Shown: positions 45,500-54,388 of the stretch, piece by piece
Layout of the letters: each line of letters starts with the position of its first letter
Position numbering within the stretch: the first letter of the stretch is position 1
Origin: Stenotrophomonas sp. MMGLT7
GTDB taxonomy: Bacteria; Pseudomonadota; Gammaproteobacteria; Xanthomonadales; Xanthomonadaceae
Assembly (NCBI RefSeq): GCF_021168555.1
Contig: NZ_JAJOZS010000008.1
Location: 96,060-160,059 of the forward strand
DNA: 64,000 nucleotides
Direction of reading: 5' to 3'
Translations under genes and position numbers: made by a program
Notes under the pieces: generated by a model
Seen by the model: the letters and a program-made list of their open reading frames with translations, nothing else
Database searches by the model: none
Told to the model about the DNA's origin: nothing

Positions 45500-48109
45500 A
45501 TGACCGCTCCGCCGTTCCCGATCTCCCCGCTGCTGCCGGCCATCGCCGACAGCCTGGCCGCGCAGCCGCGGCTGGTGCTGGAGGCGCCGCCCGGCGCCGG
45601 CAAGACCACCCAGGTGCCGCTGGCGCTGCTCGATGCGCCCTGGCTGGCAGGCCGCAGGATCGTGATGCTGGAACCGCGCCGGGTGGCCGCGCGCAGTGCC
45701 GCCCAGTTCATGGCGCGCCAGCTCGGCGAACGCGTCGGCGAGACGGTCGGTTACCGCATCCGCTTCGACAACCAGGTCTCCGCGCGCACCCGCATCGAGG
45801 TCGTCACCGAGGGCATCCTGACCCGGATGATCCAGGACGATCCGTCGCTGGAAGGGATCGGCGCGCTGCTGTTCGACGAGTTCCACGAGCGCCACCTGTC
45901 CGCCGACCTCGGCCTGGCGCTGGCGCTGGACGTGCAGGCGCAGCTGCGCGAGGACCTGCGCATCGTGCTGATGTCGGCCACGCTGGACGGCGAGCGGCTG
46001 GCCGCGTTCCTGCAGGCGCCGCGCCTGTCCAGCGAGGGCCGCGGCCATCCGGTGCAGGTCGCGCATTTCCCCGCGCGCCGCGACGAGTCGCTGGAGGCGC
46101 AGGCGCGGCGCGCGGTCGAGCAGGCCCTGCAGCAGCATCCGGGCGACGTGCTGGTGTTCCTGCCCGGCCAGCGCGAGATCGTGCGGGTGCAGGCCGCCTT
46201 GGGCCCCTCTCCGGGCGGGAGGGCGGTCGGGGCGAAGGTACGCAGCGAAGCCCCCGCCGGCTCCGGCGCGGCTTCGCCGCTACCCTCGTCCGCCTCTTCG
46301 GGGCGACTTCTCCCGCAGGAAGAAGCGGTGGACGTACTGCCGCTGCACGGCGAACTGCCGGTCGAGCAGCAGTCGCAGGTGCTGCAGCCCGATCCCGCTG
46401 GCCGCCGCCGGGTGGTGCTGGCGACCAACGTCGCCGAGTCCTCGGTCACCCTGCCCGGCGTGCGCGTGGTGATCGATGCCGGGTTGGCGCGCGAGCCGCG
46501 CTTCGATCCCAACAGCGGCTTCTCGCGGCTGGACGTGGTGGCGATCGCGCAGGCGTCGGCCGACCAGCGCGCCGGCCGTGCCGGCCGCGTCGCCGAAGGT
46601 TTCGCCTACCGGCTGTGGCCGGCGTCGCAGCGGCTGGAGGCGCAGCGGCGGCCGGAGATCGCCCAGGTCGAGCTGGCCGCGCTGGCGCTGGAACTGGCGG
46701 CCTGGGGCAGCGACGACCTGCGTTTCGTCGATCCGCCGCCGCCCGGTGCGCTGGCCGCAGCGCGCGAACTGCTGCAGCGGCTCGGCGCGCTGTCCGCATC
46801 CGGCGGCATCACCGGGCTCGGCCGGCGCATGCTCGCGCTCGGCACCCATCCACGGCTGGCGGCGATGCTGCTGTTCGCACGCAGCCCGCGCGAACAGGCG
46901 CTGGCGGCCGACCTGGCGGCGCTGCTGGAGGCGCGCGATCCGCTGCGCAGCCGCTCCGATGCCCTGGCCGAACGCTGGCGCGCGCTGGCCGCCTTCCGCC
47001 ACGGGCGTACCCCGCACGATGCCAGCCGCGGCGCGCTGGCCGCCATCGACGCGGCATCGAAGCAGTGGCGGCGGCGCCTGCGCTGCGACGCCAAGCCGCC
47101 GGCGGACATCGAGGCGCACGAACTCGGCGACCTGCTCGCCCACGCCTTTCCCGAGCGCATCGCCGCGCGCCACCCGTCCGACCCGCTGCGCTACCAGCTC
47201 GCCAACGGCCGCATGGCCAGGCTGTTCGACGACAGCGCGCTGCGCGGCGAACCCTGGCTGGTGGCCAGCGAGCTGCGCTTCGAATCGCGCGGCGATGCGC
47301 TGCTGCTGCATGCCGCGCCGGTGGACGAAGGCCATCTGCGCCGGGCCTTCGCCGATCGTTTCAGCGAGAGCGAAGGCGCGCACTGGGATTCCGGCCGGCG
47401 GGCGCTGGTCGCGCTGCGGCAGTCGCGCTTCGACCGCATCGTGCTCGACAGCCGCCCGGCCGGCCGCGTCGATCCGGCCCAGGCCGCGCAGGCGCTGACC
47501 GAAGCCGTGCGCGACCTGGGCCTGGAGGCGCTGCCGTGGACGCCGGGCCTGCGGCAGTGGCAGGCACGCGCGGTGTCGCTGCGTCAGTGGATGCCCGAGC
47601 TGGAACTCGCCGACGTGTCCGACGCGGCGCTGCTGGCCACGCTCGACGACTGGCTGCGGCCCGCCTTCGCCGGCAAGAGCCGGCTCGACGCCATGACCGA
47701 GGAGGAACTCGGGCAGGCGCTGAAGTCGCCGCTGCCGTGGTCGCAGCGCCAGCTCGTCGATCGCCATGCGCCGGCGCGCATCGCCGTGCCCTCCGGCCTG
47801 GAGCGGCGCATCGAGTACGCGCTCGACCACGAGGGCCAGGCACAGCCGCCGGTGCTGGCGGTCAAGCTGCAGGAACTGTTCGGCCTGGCCGACACCCCGC
47901 GCATCGCCGACGCCCGCGTGCCGCTGCTGCTGCACCTGCTCTCCCCCGGCGGCAAGCCGCTGCAGGTCACCCGGGACCTGCGCAGCTTCTGGGCCAGCAC
48001 CTATGCCGAGGTGAGGAAGGAGATGAAGGGGCGCTATCCGAAGCACCCGTGGCCGGACGACCCGTGGACCGCGACCGCGACCCATCGGGCCAAGCCGCGC
48101 GGGACGTGA
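45500..48109 (+). CDS. hrpB: ATP-dependent RNA helicase HrpB
   Basis: The 869-residue DEAH-type helicase has Walker A APPGAGKTT near residues 29-37, the DEFH box in LLFDEFHERH, SAT in VLMSATLDGE, and motif VI in SADQRAGRAGRV. The HrpB-specific C-terminal domain ends with FWASTYAEVRKEMKGRYPKH, as in the family. A roughly 42-codon stretch at residues about 235-276, between the PGQREI and DVLPLHGELP motifs, is foreign to the family and derives from an intergenic-type repeat. The frame is intact, so the protein is probably still made. Confidence 0.93.
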   Translation: MTAPPFPISPLLPAIADSLAAQPRLVLEAPPGAGKTTQVPLALLDAPWLAGRRIVMLEPRRVAARSAAQFMARQLGERVGETVGYRIRFDNQVSARTRIEVVTEGILTRMIQDDPSLEGIGALLFDEFHERHLSADLGLALALDVQAQLREDLRIVLMSATLDGERLAAFLQAPRLSSEGRGHPVQVAHFPARRDESLEAQARRAVEQALQQHPGDVLVFLPGQREIVRVQAALGPSPGGRAVGAKVRSEAPAGSGAASPLPSSASSGRLLPQEEAVDVLPLHGELPVEQQSQVLQPDPAGRRRVVLATNVAESSVTLPGVRVVIDAGLAREPRFDPNSGFSRLDVVAIAQASADQRAGRAGRVAEGFAYRLWPASQRLEAQRRPEIAQVELAALALELAAWGSDDLRFVDPPPPGALAAARELLQRLGALSASGGITGLGRRMLALGTHPRLAAMLLFARSPREQALAADLAALLEARDPLRSRSDALAERWRALAAFRHGRTPHDASRGALAAIDAASKQWRRRLRCDAKPPADIEAHELGDLLAHAFPERIAARHPSDPLRYQLANGRMARLFDDSALRGEPWLVASELRFESRGDALLLHAAPVDEGHLRRAFADRFSESEGAHWDSGRRALVALRQSRFDRIVLDSRPAGRVDPAQAAQALTEAVRDLGLEALPWTPGLRQWQARAVSLRQWMPELELADVSDAALLATLDDWLRPAFAGKSRLDAMTEEELGQALKSPLPWSQRQLVDRHAPARIAVPSGLERRIEYALDHEGQAQPPVLAVKLQELFGLADTPRIADARVPLLLHLLSPGGKPLQVTRDLRSFWASTYAEVRKEMKGRYPKHPWPDDPWTATATHRAKPRGT
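46203..46329 (+). repeat. Palindromic repeat inserted in frame inside hrpB
   Basis: The stretch reads CCCTCTCCGGGCGGGAGGG, then GGGGCGAAG...CGAAGCCCC, then CCCTCGTCCGCC, and closes with CTTCTCCCGCAGGAAGAAG. That order matches the CTCTCCCG...CTTCTCCCGC intergenic repeats common in Xanthomonadaceae. It adds about 42 residues rich in Ser, Gly and Pro between two conserved helicase motifs without breaking the frame. Confidence 0.7.
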
Positions 48110-48328
48110 TCACGGCCCGGCGCTTCCTGCACGGCCACCGCGACATGCCGCGTAAGCCCCGCGCGGGACGTGATCCATTTCCGCCCGGGGCGACGGTGAT
48201 GCTGGGGACTGCAGGTGTCCGCCTGCATCCCCATTCAGCCCGCAGCCGTTTCCCGCGGCGACGATGACGCGATATATACGCATCTACCAGCACACTCCAC
48301 CCCTGTCCTGAGGAAGGTAACGCCCCCC

Positions 48329-48730
48329 ATGAGCAAGTTGACCGTCATCACCGACCGCGCGCTGGAGCGCGCCCTGGAAATCGCCGGCAACGCCGGCGAC
48401 AGCCTCAAGCACGCCGGCGGCAGCCTGCGCGAGTCCGGCGTGCACGCCGCCGACTGGATCAAGACCGGCGCTGCGATCGGCGCGGTCAAGACCGGCGGCA
48501 AGGTCGCCACCAAGCTGGTGCGCCGCAACCCGGGCGTCGCCATCGCCGCCGCGGTGGCGGGCGTCGGCCTGCTCGCCTACGCGGTCTACCGCAAGCGCCA
48601 GCGCGACAAGAACGCGCCGATCGAGGGCAGCTCGCACCGCATCGAGGCGCATCCGGGCAATGCCCGCGCACGCCGCGCCGCGCGTGCGGGCCGTCGCCGC
48701 GCCGCGGCAGCGGAAAGCACCGAAGAGTGA
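48329..48730 (+). CDS. Small membrane-associated hypothetical protein
   Basis: The 133-residue protein has an amphipathic N-terminal half (DRALERALEIAGNAGDSLKH), one membrane helix (PGVAIAAAVAGVGLLAYAVY), and a basic Arg/Ala-rich tail (RARRAARAGRRRAAAAEST). A -10-like GATATATAC lies about 60 bp upstream and AGGAAGG precedes the ATG. It resembles small DUF883-like membrane stress proteins in layout only. The family is unknown. The 219 bp before it contain a 16-bp direct repeat of the hrpB end and no gene. Confidence 0.7.
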   Translation: MSKLTVITDRALERALEIAGNAGDSLKHAGGSLRESGVHAADWIKTGAAIGAVKTGGKVATKLVRRNPGVAIAAAVAGVGLLAYAVYRKRQRDKNAPIEGSSHRIEAHPGNARARRAARAGRRRAAAAESTEE

Positions 48731-48740
48731 TCGCCCGCGC

Positions 48741-49280
48741 TCAACCGAGCTGGCGCCATTGTCCCGGCGCCAGCCCGGCCAGCGCATGCCGTCCCACCGC
48801 TACCCGCACCAGCCGCAGCGTCGGTAGCCCGACCGCCGCGGTCATGCGCCGTACCTGGCGATTGCGGCCCTCGCGCAGGGTGAGCGCGAGCCAGGCATCG
48901 GGCACCGTCTTGCGGAACCGCACCGGCGGATCGCGCGGCCACAGCCGCGGCGCCTCCCGCAGCCATTCCACGCCGGCCGGCAGGGTCGGCCCGTCGTTGA
49001 GTACCACGCCTTGCCGCAGCGCCTGCAGCTGTGCCTGCTCCGGCGTGCCCTCGACCTGCACCCAGTACGTCTTGGCCTCCTTGTGGCGCGGATCCGTCAA
49101 CCGGTGCGCCAGCGCGCCGTCGTCGGTCAGCAGCAGCAGGCCCTCGCTGTCGTAGTCCAGCCGCCCGGCGGCATAGACGCCCTTGGGCAGGCCGAACTGC
49201 GCCAGCGTCCGCCGCGGCGGCGTGCTGCGGTCGGTGAACTGGCACAGGACGTTGAAGGGCTTGTTGAAGGCGAGGAGCAT
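48741..49280 (-). CDS. rluE: 23S rRNA pseudouridine synthase, RluE type
   Basis: The 179-residue enzyme has the catalytic aspartate D42 in [16 protein letters not shown]. It begins directly with [16 protein letters not shown], lacking the S4 domain of RsuA/RluB. That short form is typical of RluE, which modifies U2457 of 23S rRNA. The C-terminal motif [20 protein letters not shown] is present. Three tandem GGGATTC units lie just upstream of its start. Confidence 0.9.
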   Translation of the reverse strand: MLLAFNKPFNVLCQFTDRSTPPRRTLAQFGLPKGVYAAGRLDYDSEGLLLLTDDGALAHRLTDPRHKEAKTYWVQVEGTPEQAQLQALRQGVVLNDGPTLPAGVEWLREAPRLWPRDPPVRFRKTVPDAWLALTLREGRNRQVRRMTAAVGLPTLRLVRVAVGRHALAGLAPGQWRQLG

Positions 49281-49286
49281 GGAGCC

Positions 49287-49347
49287 GGGATTCGGGATTC
49301 GGGATTCGCAAGATTACCCGCACGTGCCTTTGCCAATCCCCAATCCC
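49287..49347. repeat. GGGATTC tandem repeats with inverted partner
   Basis: GGGATTC occurs three times in a row at 49287-49307, and the complementary form (CCAATCCCCAATCCC) follows at 49333-49347. Together they make an imperfect stem between rluE and the methyltransferase. Such GGGATT-rich repeats are frequent between Xanthomonadaceae genes. Confidence 0.7.
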
Positions 49348-49368
49348 GCCATCCCCAATTCCCACCCC

Positions 49369-50232
49369 TTACGGCTTCACAAACTTCAGCGTCATTCGGT
49401 CACTCTCGCCGATGGCCTGGTATCGGTCAGCATCCTCGGCATCGTGGCGATTGGTCGGCGGCAACGTCCAGACCCCGTTCGGATGATCCTTGGTGTCGCG
49501 CACGTTTGCATTGACCTCGCTGCTGCCGGCAAGCCTGAAGCCAGCCGCCTCCGCCATCGCGATCACCTGGGCCTGGCCGACATAGCCGCTCCTGTCGTCG
49601 GCAGGCACGTCGGCGCTGGCACGGTGCTCGACCACGCCGAGCACGCCGCCGGGCTTGAGCACATCGTGGAAGCCCTTGAACATGTCTTCGGCCTGGCCGC
49701 TCATGCGCCAGTTGTGGACGTTGCGGAAGGTCAGCACCAGGTCGGCCGAACCCGGCGGCCCGAACACCGGCGCCGACGGCGAGTAGGCGACGATCGCCGC
49801 CTTGTCGTACTGCGCCGGCGCGGCGGCGAACTTGTCCTGGAGCTGCTTGCGCGCACCGGCCTGGTAGTCGCGGCCGCGGCCTTCCGGCACCGCCTGCGGG
49901 TCGACCACCGCGGCGACGTAGCGCCCCTGCCCGCGCAGGTAGGGCGCCAGGATCTCCGAATACCAGCCGCCGCCGGGAGTGATCTCGATCACGGTCTGGT
50001 CCGGCTTCAGCCCGAAGAACGCCAGGGTCTGTGCCGGGTTGCGGTAGCGATCGCGCTGCACGAACTCCGGCGTGCGCCAGGAACCGCCGACGGCGGCCTG
50101 CAGCGCGGGATCGACCGCGACTGGATCCTTCGCCGGCGCGGCGGCGCCGGCGGCCTGCCCCGGAGCCGTGGCCTGCGCCGTCATCGCGGCGAACGCCAGG
50201 GTGATACAACCAAGCAACGTCACGGTACGCAT
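49369..50232 (-). CDS. Secreted class I SAM-dependent methyltransferase
   Basis: The 287-residue protein has a signal peptide (residues about 1-22, GCITLAFAAMTAQATA). Its Rossmann methyltransferase core has motif I VIEITPGGGWYSEILAPYL and later LVLTFRNVHNWRMSG and FHDVLKPGGVLGVVEH. It belongs to the predicted periplasmic methyltransferase group (COG4798-like). A SAM enzyme outside the cytoplasm is unusual; the substrate is unknown. It is divergent from the aldo/keto reductases. Confidence 0.83.
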   Translation of the reverse strand: MRTVTLLGCITLAFAAMTAQATAPGQAAGAAAPAKDPVAVDPALQAAVGGSWRTPEFVQRDRYRNPAQTLAFFGLKPDQTVIEITPGGGWYSEILAPYLRGQGRYVAAVVDPQAVPEGRGRDYQAGARKQLQDKFAAAPAQYDKAAIVAYSPSAPVFGPPGSADLVLTFRNVHNWRMSGQAEDMFKGFHDVLKPGGVLGVVEHRASADVPADDRSGYVGQAQVIAMAEAAGFRLAGSSEVNANVRDTKDHPNGVWTLPPTNRHDAEDADRYQAIGESDRMTLKFVKP

Positions 50233-50408
50233 GTCCCCGCCCTCTCGCTGAAGTCGGGCGAGCCTAGCATGCACGCCGCGACGGGGCCGAATCGTCCGGC
50301 AAGGGCTGGCCGCAGCGCATGCGGAACGCTGTTTTCGCACCCGGTCACACGCAGGCCCGCAAGGGCTGTCTATCCTGTCCACAACCCAAGAATCCAAGGA
50401 GTGCATGC

Positions 50409-51371
50409 ATGAGCGATTACCGCGAACTCGGGCGTTCGGGCCTGAAGGTCAAGCCGATCGCCTTCGGCGGCAACGTGTTCGGCTGGAGCGCGGACGAGGC
50501 GCGCTCGTTCGAGCTGCTCGATGCCTTCGTCGAGGCCGGCTTCAACCTGGTCGACACCGCCGACAAGTACATGCAGGGCCCTCCCGGCTGCCATGGCGGG
50601 CAGTCCGAGGAGATCATCGGCAAGTGGCTCAAGCGCAGCGGCAAGCGCGACAAGATCGTGCTGGCCACCAAGGTGGGGCGGCTTGCCGAGCGCCCCGGGC
50701 TGTCGCCCGAGAACATCGCCGCGGCCATCGAGGATTCGCTGCAGCGCCTGCAGACCGACTATGTCGACCTGTACCAGTCGCACGAGGACGACCGCTCCAC
50801 GCCGCTGGAGGCCTCGCTGGCCGAGTTCGGCCGCCTGATCGAGCAGGGCAAGGTACGTGCGATCGGCGCCTCCAACTACACCGCCCCGCGCCTGGCCGAG
50901 GCACTGCGCGTGTCCGAACAGCAGCACCTGCCGCGCTACGAGTCGCTGCAGCCGGAATACAACCTGTACGACCGCGCCGGCTACGAGGCCGAACTGGAGC
51001 CGCTGGTGCGCGAGCAGGGCGTGGGCGTGATCAGCTACTACTCGCTGGCCAGCGGCTTCCTCACCGGCAAGTACCGCATGCCCGAGGACGCCGGCAAGAG
51101 CAAGGCGCGCGGCGCCAAGGTGGTCAAGACCTACATCAACCCGCGCGGCCTGCGCATCCTGACGGCGCTGGACGACATTGCCTCGCGGCATTCGGCCACG
51201 CCGGCGCAGGTCGCGCTGGCCTGGCTGATCGCCCGCCCCGGCATCACCGCGCCGATCGCCAGCGCCACCAGCGTCGAACAGCTGCACGACATCCTGGCCG
51301 CGGCACGGCTGTCGCTGTCGGGGGACGACATCGACCAGCTCGATATCGCCAGCGCCGAGAACGCGGGCTGA
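50409..51371 (+). CDS. Aldo/keto reductase, copy 1
   Basis: The 320-residue TIM-barrel NADPH oxidoreductase starts YRELGRSGLKVKPIAFGGNV. It shows NLVDTADKY with the catalytic D and Y, a lysine in VLATKVG, a histidine in YQSHEDD, and the cofactor-binding GITAPIASATSVEQL. It belongs to the YajO/general stress aldo-keto group. AAGGAG precedes the ATG. A near-duplicate lies 225 bp downstream. Confidence 0.92.
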   Translation: MSDYRELGRSGLKVKPIAFGGNVFGWSADEARSFELLDAFVEAGFNLVDTADKYMQGPPGCHGGQSEEIIGKWLKRSGKRDKIVLATKVGRLAERPGLSPENIAAAIEDSLQRLQTDYVDLYQSHEDDRSTPLEASLAEFGRLIEQGKVRAIGASNYTAPRLAEALRVSEQQHLPRYESLQPEYNLYDRAGYEAELEPLVREQGVGVISYYSLASGFLTGKYRMPEDAGKSKARGAKVVKTYINPRGLRILTALDDIASRHSATPAQVALAWLIARPGITAPIASATSVEQLHDILAAARLSLSGDDIDQLDIASAENAG

Positions 51372-51596
51372 CCTGCGCGTGCGGCCTGCAGGCGCCGGCG
51401 ATCCGGTGCGCGCAGGCCGCACGAACCTTCGCACGGCCGTAGCCGCGGCCGTGATGCCTGGCACGCGCGGGCAGGCCTCGCGCCGCGCGGCCGCCCCGGC
51501 AGTGCAACGCCGTTTCCCATCGTTGTCACGTGCATGGAAGCCGTCAGTCCCTATCCTGAGGGACTGATCCGCATTTCATCGAAAGGAGTCCATCCA

Positions 51597-52559
51597 ATGT
51601 CCGACTATCGGGAACTCGGCCGCTCGGGCCTCAAGGTCCGTCCCCTCGCCTTCGGCGGCAACGTGTTCGGCTGGGGCGCCGACGAAAAGACCTCCTTCGC
51701 CCTGCTGGACGCCTTCGTCGAGGCCGGCTTCAATCTGGTCGATACCGCCGACGTGTACTCGGCCTGGGTTCCGGGCAACCATGGCGGCGAATCGGAGACG
51801 ATCATCGGCAAGTGGCTGGCGCGAAGCGGCAAGCGCGACCAGGTGGTGCTCGCCACCAAGGTCGGCAAGTGGGACGAGCATCCGGGCCTGCAGCCGGAGA
51901 ACATCGCCGCGGCGGTGGAGGATTCGCTGCGCCGCCTGCAGACCGACCGCATCGACCTGTACCAGGCGCACGAGGACGACCCGTCGATACCGCTGGAGGC
52001 CACGCTGGCCGAGTTCGGCCGCCTGATCGAACAGGGCAAGGTGCGCGCGATCGGCGCCTCCAACTACAGCGCCAAGCGCCTGGCCGAGGCACTGCGCGTG
52101 TCCGAGCAGCAACGCCTGCCGCGCTACGAGTCGCTGCAGCCGGAATACAACCTGTACGACCGCGCCGGCTACGAGGCCGAACTGGAGCCGCTGGTGCGCG
52201 AACAGGGTCTGGGCGTGATCAGCTATTACTCGCTGGCCAGCGGCTTCCTCACCGGCAAGTACCGCAGCGCCGGGGATGCGGCCAAGAGCAGCGCGCGCGG
52301 GGCCAGTGTCGTCAAGACCTATCTCAATGCACGCGGCCTGCGCATCCTGGCGGCGCTGGACGACATCGCCTCGCGGCACTCGGCCACGCCGGCGCAGGTA
52401 GCACTGGCCTGGCTGATCGCCCGCCCCGGCATCACCGCGCCGATCGCCAGCGCCACCAGCGTCGAACAGCTGCACGACATCCTGGCCGCGGCACGACTGC
52501 CGCTGTCCGGGGACGACATCGACCAGCTCGACGCCACCAGTGCCGAGGACGCGGCATGA
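51597..52559 (+). CDS. Aldo/keto reductase, copy 2
   Basis: The 320-residue paralogue of copy 1 has the same length and catalytic residues (NLVDTADVY, VLATKVGKW, YQAHEDD). The active-site loop differs (AWVPGNHGGESETIIG against QGPPGCHGGQSEEIIG), so substrates may differ. The last 180 residues are almost identical to copy 1. AAAGGAG lies before the ATG, and the stop overlaps the CurA-like gene by four bases, so they are co-transcribed. Confidence 0.92.
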   Translation: MSDYRELGRSGLKVRPLAFGGNVFGWGADEKTSFALLDAFVEAGFNLVDTADVYSAWVPGNHGGESETIIGKWLARSGKRDQVVLATKVGKWDEHPGLQPENIAAAVEDSLRRLQTDRIDLYQAHEDDPSIPLEATLAEFGRLIEQGKVRAIGASNYSAKRLAEALRVSEQQRLPRYESLQPEYNLYDRAGYEAELEPLVREQGLGVISYYSLASGFLTGKYRSAGDAAKSSARGASVVKTYLNARGLRILAALDDIASRHSATPAQVALAWLIARPGITAPIASATSVEQLHDILAAARLPLSGDDIDQLDATSAEDAA

Positions 52560-53584
52560 GCCAGATCAACACCCGCATCGTGCTGGCCTCGCGCCCGCAC
52601 GGCGAGCCGACGGCGGAGAACTTCCGGGTCGAACAGGCGCCGCTGCCGGTCCCCGGACCCGGCCAGGTGCTGCTGCGCAACCGCTGGCTGTCGCTGGACC
52701 CGTACATGCGCGGGCGCATGGACGAAGGCCCTTCGTACTCGCCGCCGGTGGCCATCGGCGCGGTGATGGAAGGGCGCACGGTCGCCGAGGTGGTCGAGTC
52801 CAACCATACCGGCCTCGCGGACGGCGACCTCGTGCTCGCGCCCGCGGGCGGCTGGCAGTCCTACACGGTGGCCGACGCCTCCGCGCTGGACCGCAAGCTC
52901 GACCCGGCGGCCGGGGTCGCGCCCAGCACCGCGCTGGGCGTCTACGGCATGCCCGGCTTCACCGCCTATGCCGGCCTGCACGAGATCGGCAGGCCGCGTG
53001 CCGGCGAGACCCTCGTGGTGGCCGCCGCCAGCGGCCCGGTCGGCGCCACCGTGGTGCAGCTGGCGAAGATGCAGGACGTGCGCGCGGTCGCCATCGCCGG
53101 CGGCCAGGAGAAGTGCCGCTACCTGCGCGAGGAGCTGGGCGCTGACGCGGTCATCGACCACCGCGCCGACGACTTCGCCGAGCAGCTGCGCGCGGCCGTA
53201 CCCGACGGCATCGACGTGTACTTCGAGAACGTGGGCGGCAAGGTGTTCGACGCGGTGCTGCCGCTGCTCAACGACTTCGCGCGCATCCCGGTGTGCGGCA
53301 CCATCGCCACCTACAACCGCCGCGGCGAACTGCCGCCGGGGCCGGACCGGCTGCCGGCGCTGATGAACCAGATCCTGCGCCAGCGCCTGACCGTGCGCGG
53401 CTTCATCCAGCGCGACTTCATCAAGCTCTACCCGCAGTTCCTGCGCGAGATGGGCGAATGGCTGCGCGCAGGCCGCATCCGCTACCGCGAGGACGTGGTC
53501 GAGGGACTGCAGAACGCGCCGCAGGCACTGATCGGCCTGCTGCAGGGACGCAACTTCGGCAAGCTGCTGGTGAAGCTGGACTAA
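52556..53584 (+). CDS. NADP-dependent CurA/PTGR-type oxidoreductase
   Basis: The 342-residue medium-chain reductase has LSLDPYMRGRMDEGPSYSPP, GVYGMPGFTAYAGLHEIGRP, and the Rossmann stretch VVAAASGPVGATVVQLAKMQ. It ends QALIGLLQGRNFGKLLVKL, the signature of CurA/prostaglandin reductase-like enzymes that reduce conjugated enones. It is translationally coupled to the aldo/keto reductase, suggesting joint detoxification of reactive carbonyls. Confidence 0.9.
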   Translation: MSQINTRIVLASRPHGEPTAENFRVEQAPLPVPGPGQVLLRNRWLSLDPYMRGRMDEGPSYSPPVAIGAVMEGRTVAEVVESNHTGLADGDLVLAPAGGWQSYTVADASALDRKLDPAAGVAPSTALGVYGMPGFTAYAGLHEIGRPRAGETLVVAAASGPVGATVVQLAKMQDVRAVAIAGGQEKCRYLREELGADAVIDHRADDFAEQLRAAVPDGIDVYFENVGGKVFDAVLPLLNDFARIPVCGTIATYNRRGELPPGPDRLPALMNQILRQRLTVRGFIQRDFIKLYPQFLREMGEWLRAGRIRYREDVVEGLQNAPQALIGLLQGRNFGKLLVKLD

Positions 53585-53980
53585 GGCGGCGACTGCCTGC
53601 CGCGCAGTCCGTCCGCGGCCTCTGCGGATCGCGCAGGATCACTGCTCCGGTCGAATCCGGCGCGGCCATGCGCGGTCGCGGCCGCCGGATGTCGCCAGCG
53701 CTTTACCGTGCCTGCGAAGCCGAGACCACCCAAGCCGACGACCGCGGCCCGCAGCGACAATCCGACGCAGCTGCCCCTGCTTCCACCGGCATGCGGCACC
53801 GGGTCGCATGCCCTCGCCTGCCTGCATCCGGCACCATTGTCCGTACAAGCAAGCCATGCCGCCGCGCGCTGTCTTTCGCGGCGTCCCCACAGCCAACGGG
53901 AGCAGGACACGGCAATCCGCGTCCGTCCCCAGCGTTCCCCGCGATGCCGATGACGAATACCGGCCACACGGAGTCTTTCC
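53585..53980. other. Gene-poor intergenic stretch
   Basis: About 400 bp between the CurA-like gene and the next small gene. Several overlapping frames are open in this GC-rich DNA, but none has a ribosome site, conserved motif or sensible codon pattern. I see no repeat or RNA structure that I would call. Confidence 0.4.
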
Positions 53981-54289
53981 ATGTCGCAACCCAGGCACGC
54001 CGCTCCGGCGACGAACGTACAGGCCGAACTGGACTACTGGCACGGCATCCATGCCGCCGGCCGCCTGGGCGGCCAGCACGAGTTCGACGAATACCGGTCA
54101 CTTCTGAGGCTGGGCTACCGGGTCTACCAGGCCTATCCGCATGCCGACCAGGCGCAGCTGTACCGCGTGCTGCAGGAGGGCTACCACCGCCACCGCCCTG
54201 CGCTGTCGGTGCCGTGGGAAGAAGCGCGCTGGCTGGTACGCAGCGCATGGGAGCACATGCGCCAAGGCGAGACCGACCGCCTGCATTGA
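53981..54289 (+). CDS. Conserved hypothetical small protein
   Basis: The 102-residue soluble helical protein is rich in His, Tyr and Trp (QAELDYWHGIHAAGRLGG, LLRLGYRVYQAYPHADQAQL, VPWEEARWLVRSAWEHMRQG). GGAG lies seven bases before the ATG. It looks like a compact helical domain, but I recognise no family. Confidence 0.65.
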   Translation: MSQPRHAAPATNVQAELDYWHGIHAAGRLGGQHEFDEYRSLLRLGYRVYQAYPHADQAQLYRVLQEGYHRHRPALSVPWEEARWLVRSAWEHMRQGETDRLH

Positions 54290-54388
54290 CGTTAACCCGT
54301 TCCCCGCGCTGCCTGCGCAGTGGCGGACTTGGGATGAAGCCACGCCGCGACCCCATCCGAACCCGGACAGGGCCGCAACGAGGGCCGC

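Noticed and set aside
48093..48175. Direct repeat CGCGCGGGACGTGATC at the end of hrpB and again 64 bp downstream
   Set aside because: It is probably a small tandem duplication of the gene end; no attachment-site or integrase context is present.
44791..48267. Very long open frame over the WG-repeat and hrpB region on the plus strand
   Set aside because: It is the antisense or shifted frame of two well-supported genes; composition is Arg/Ala/Gly/Pro-rich, as expected for shadows in high-GC DNA, with no motif.
49183..50412. Plus-strand frame opposite the methyltransferase
   Set aside because: It reads as a shadow with repetitive Arg/Val/Ala/His. The minus-strand gene has a signal peptide and motif I.
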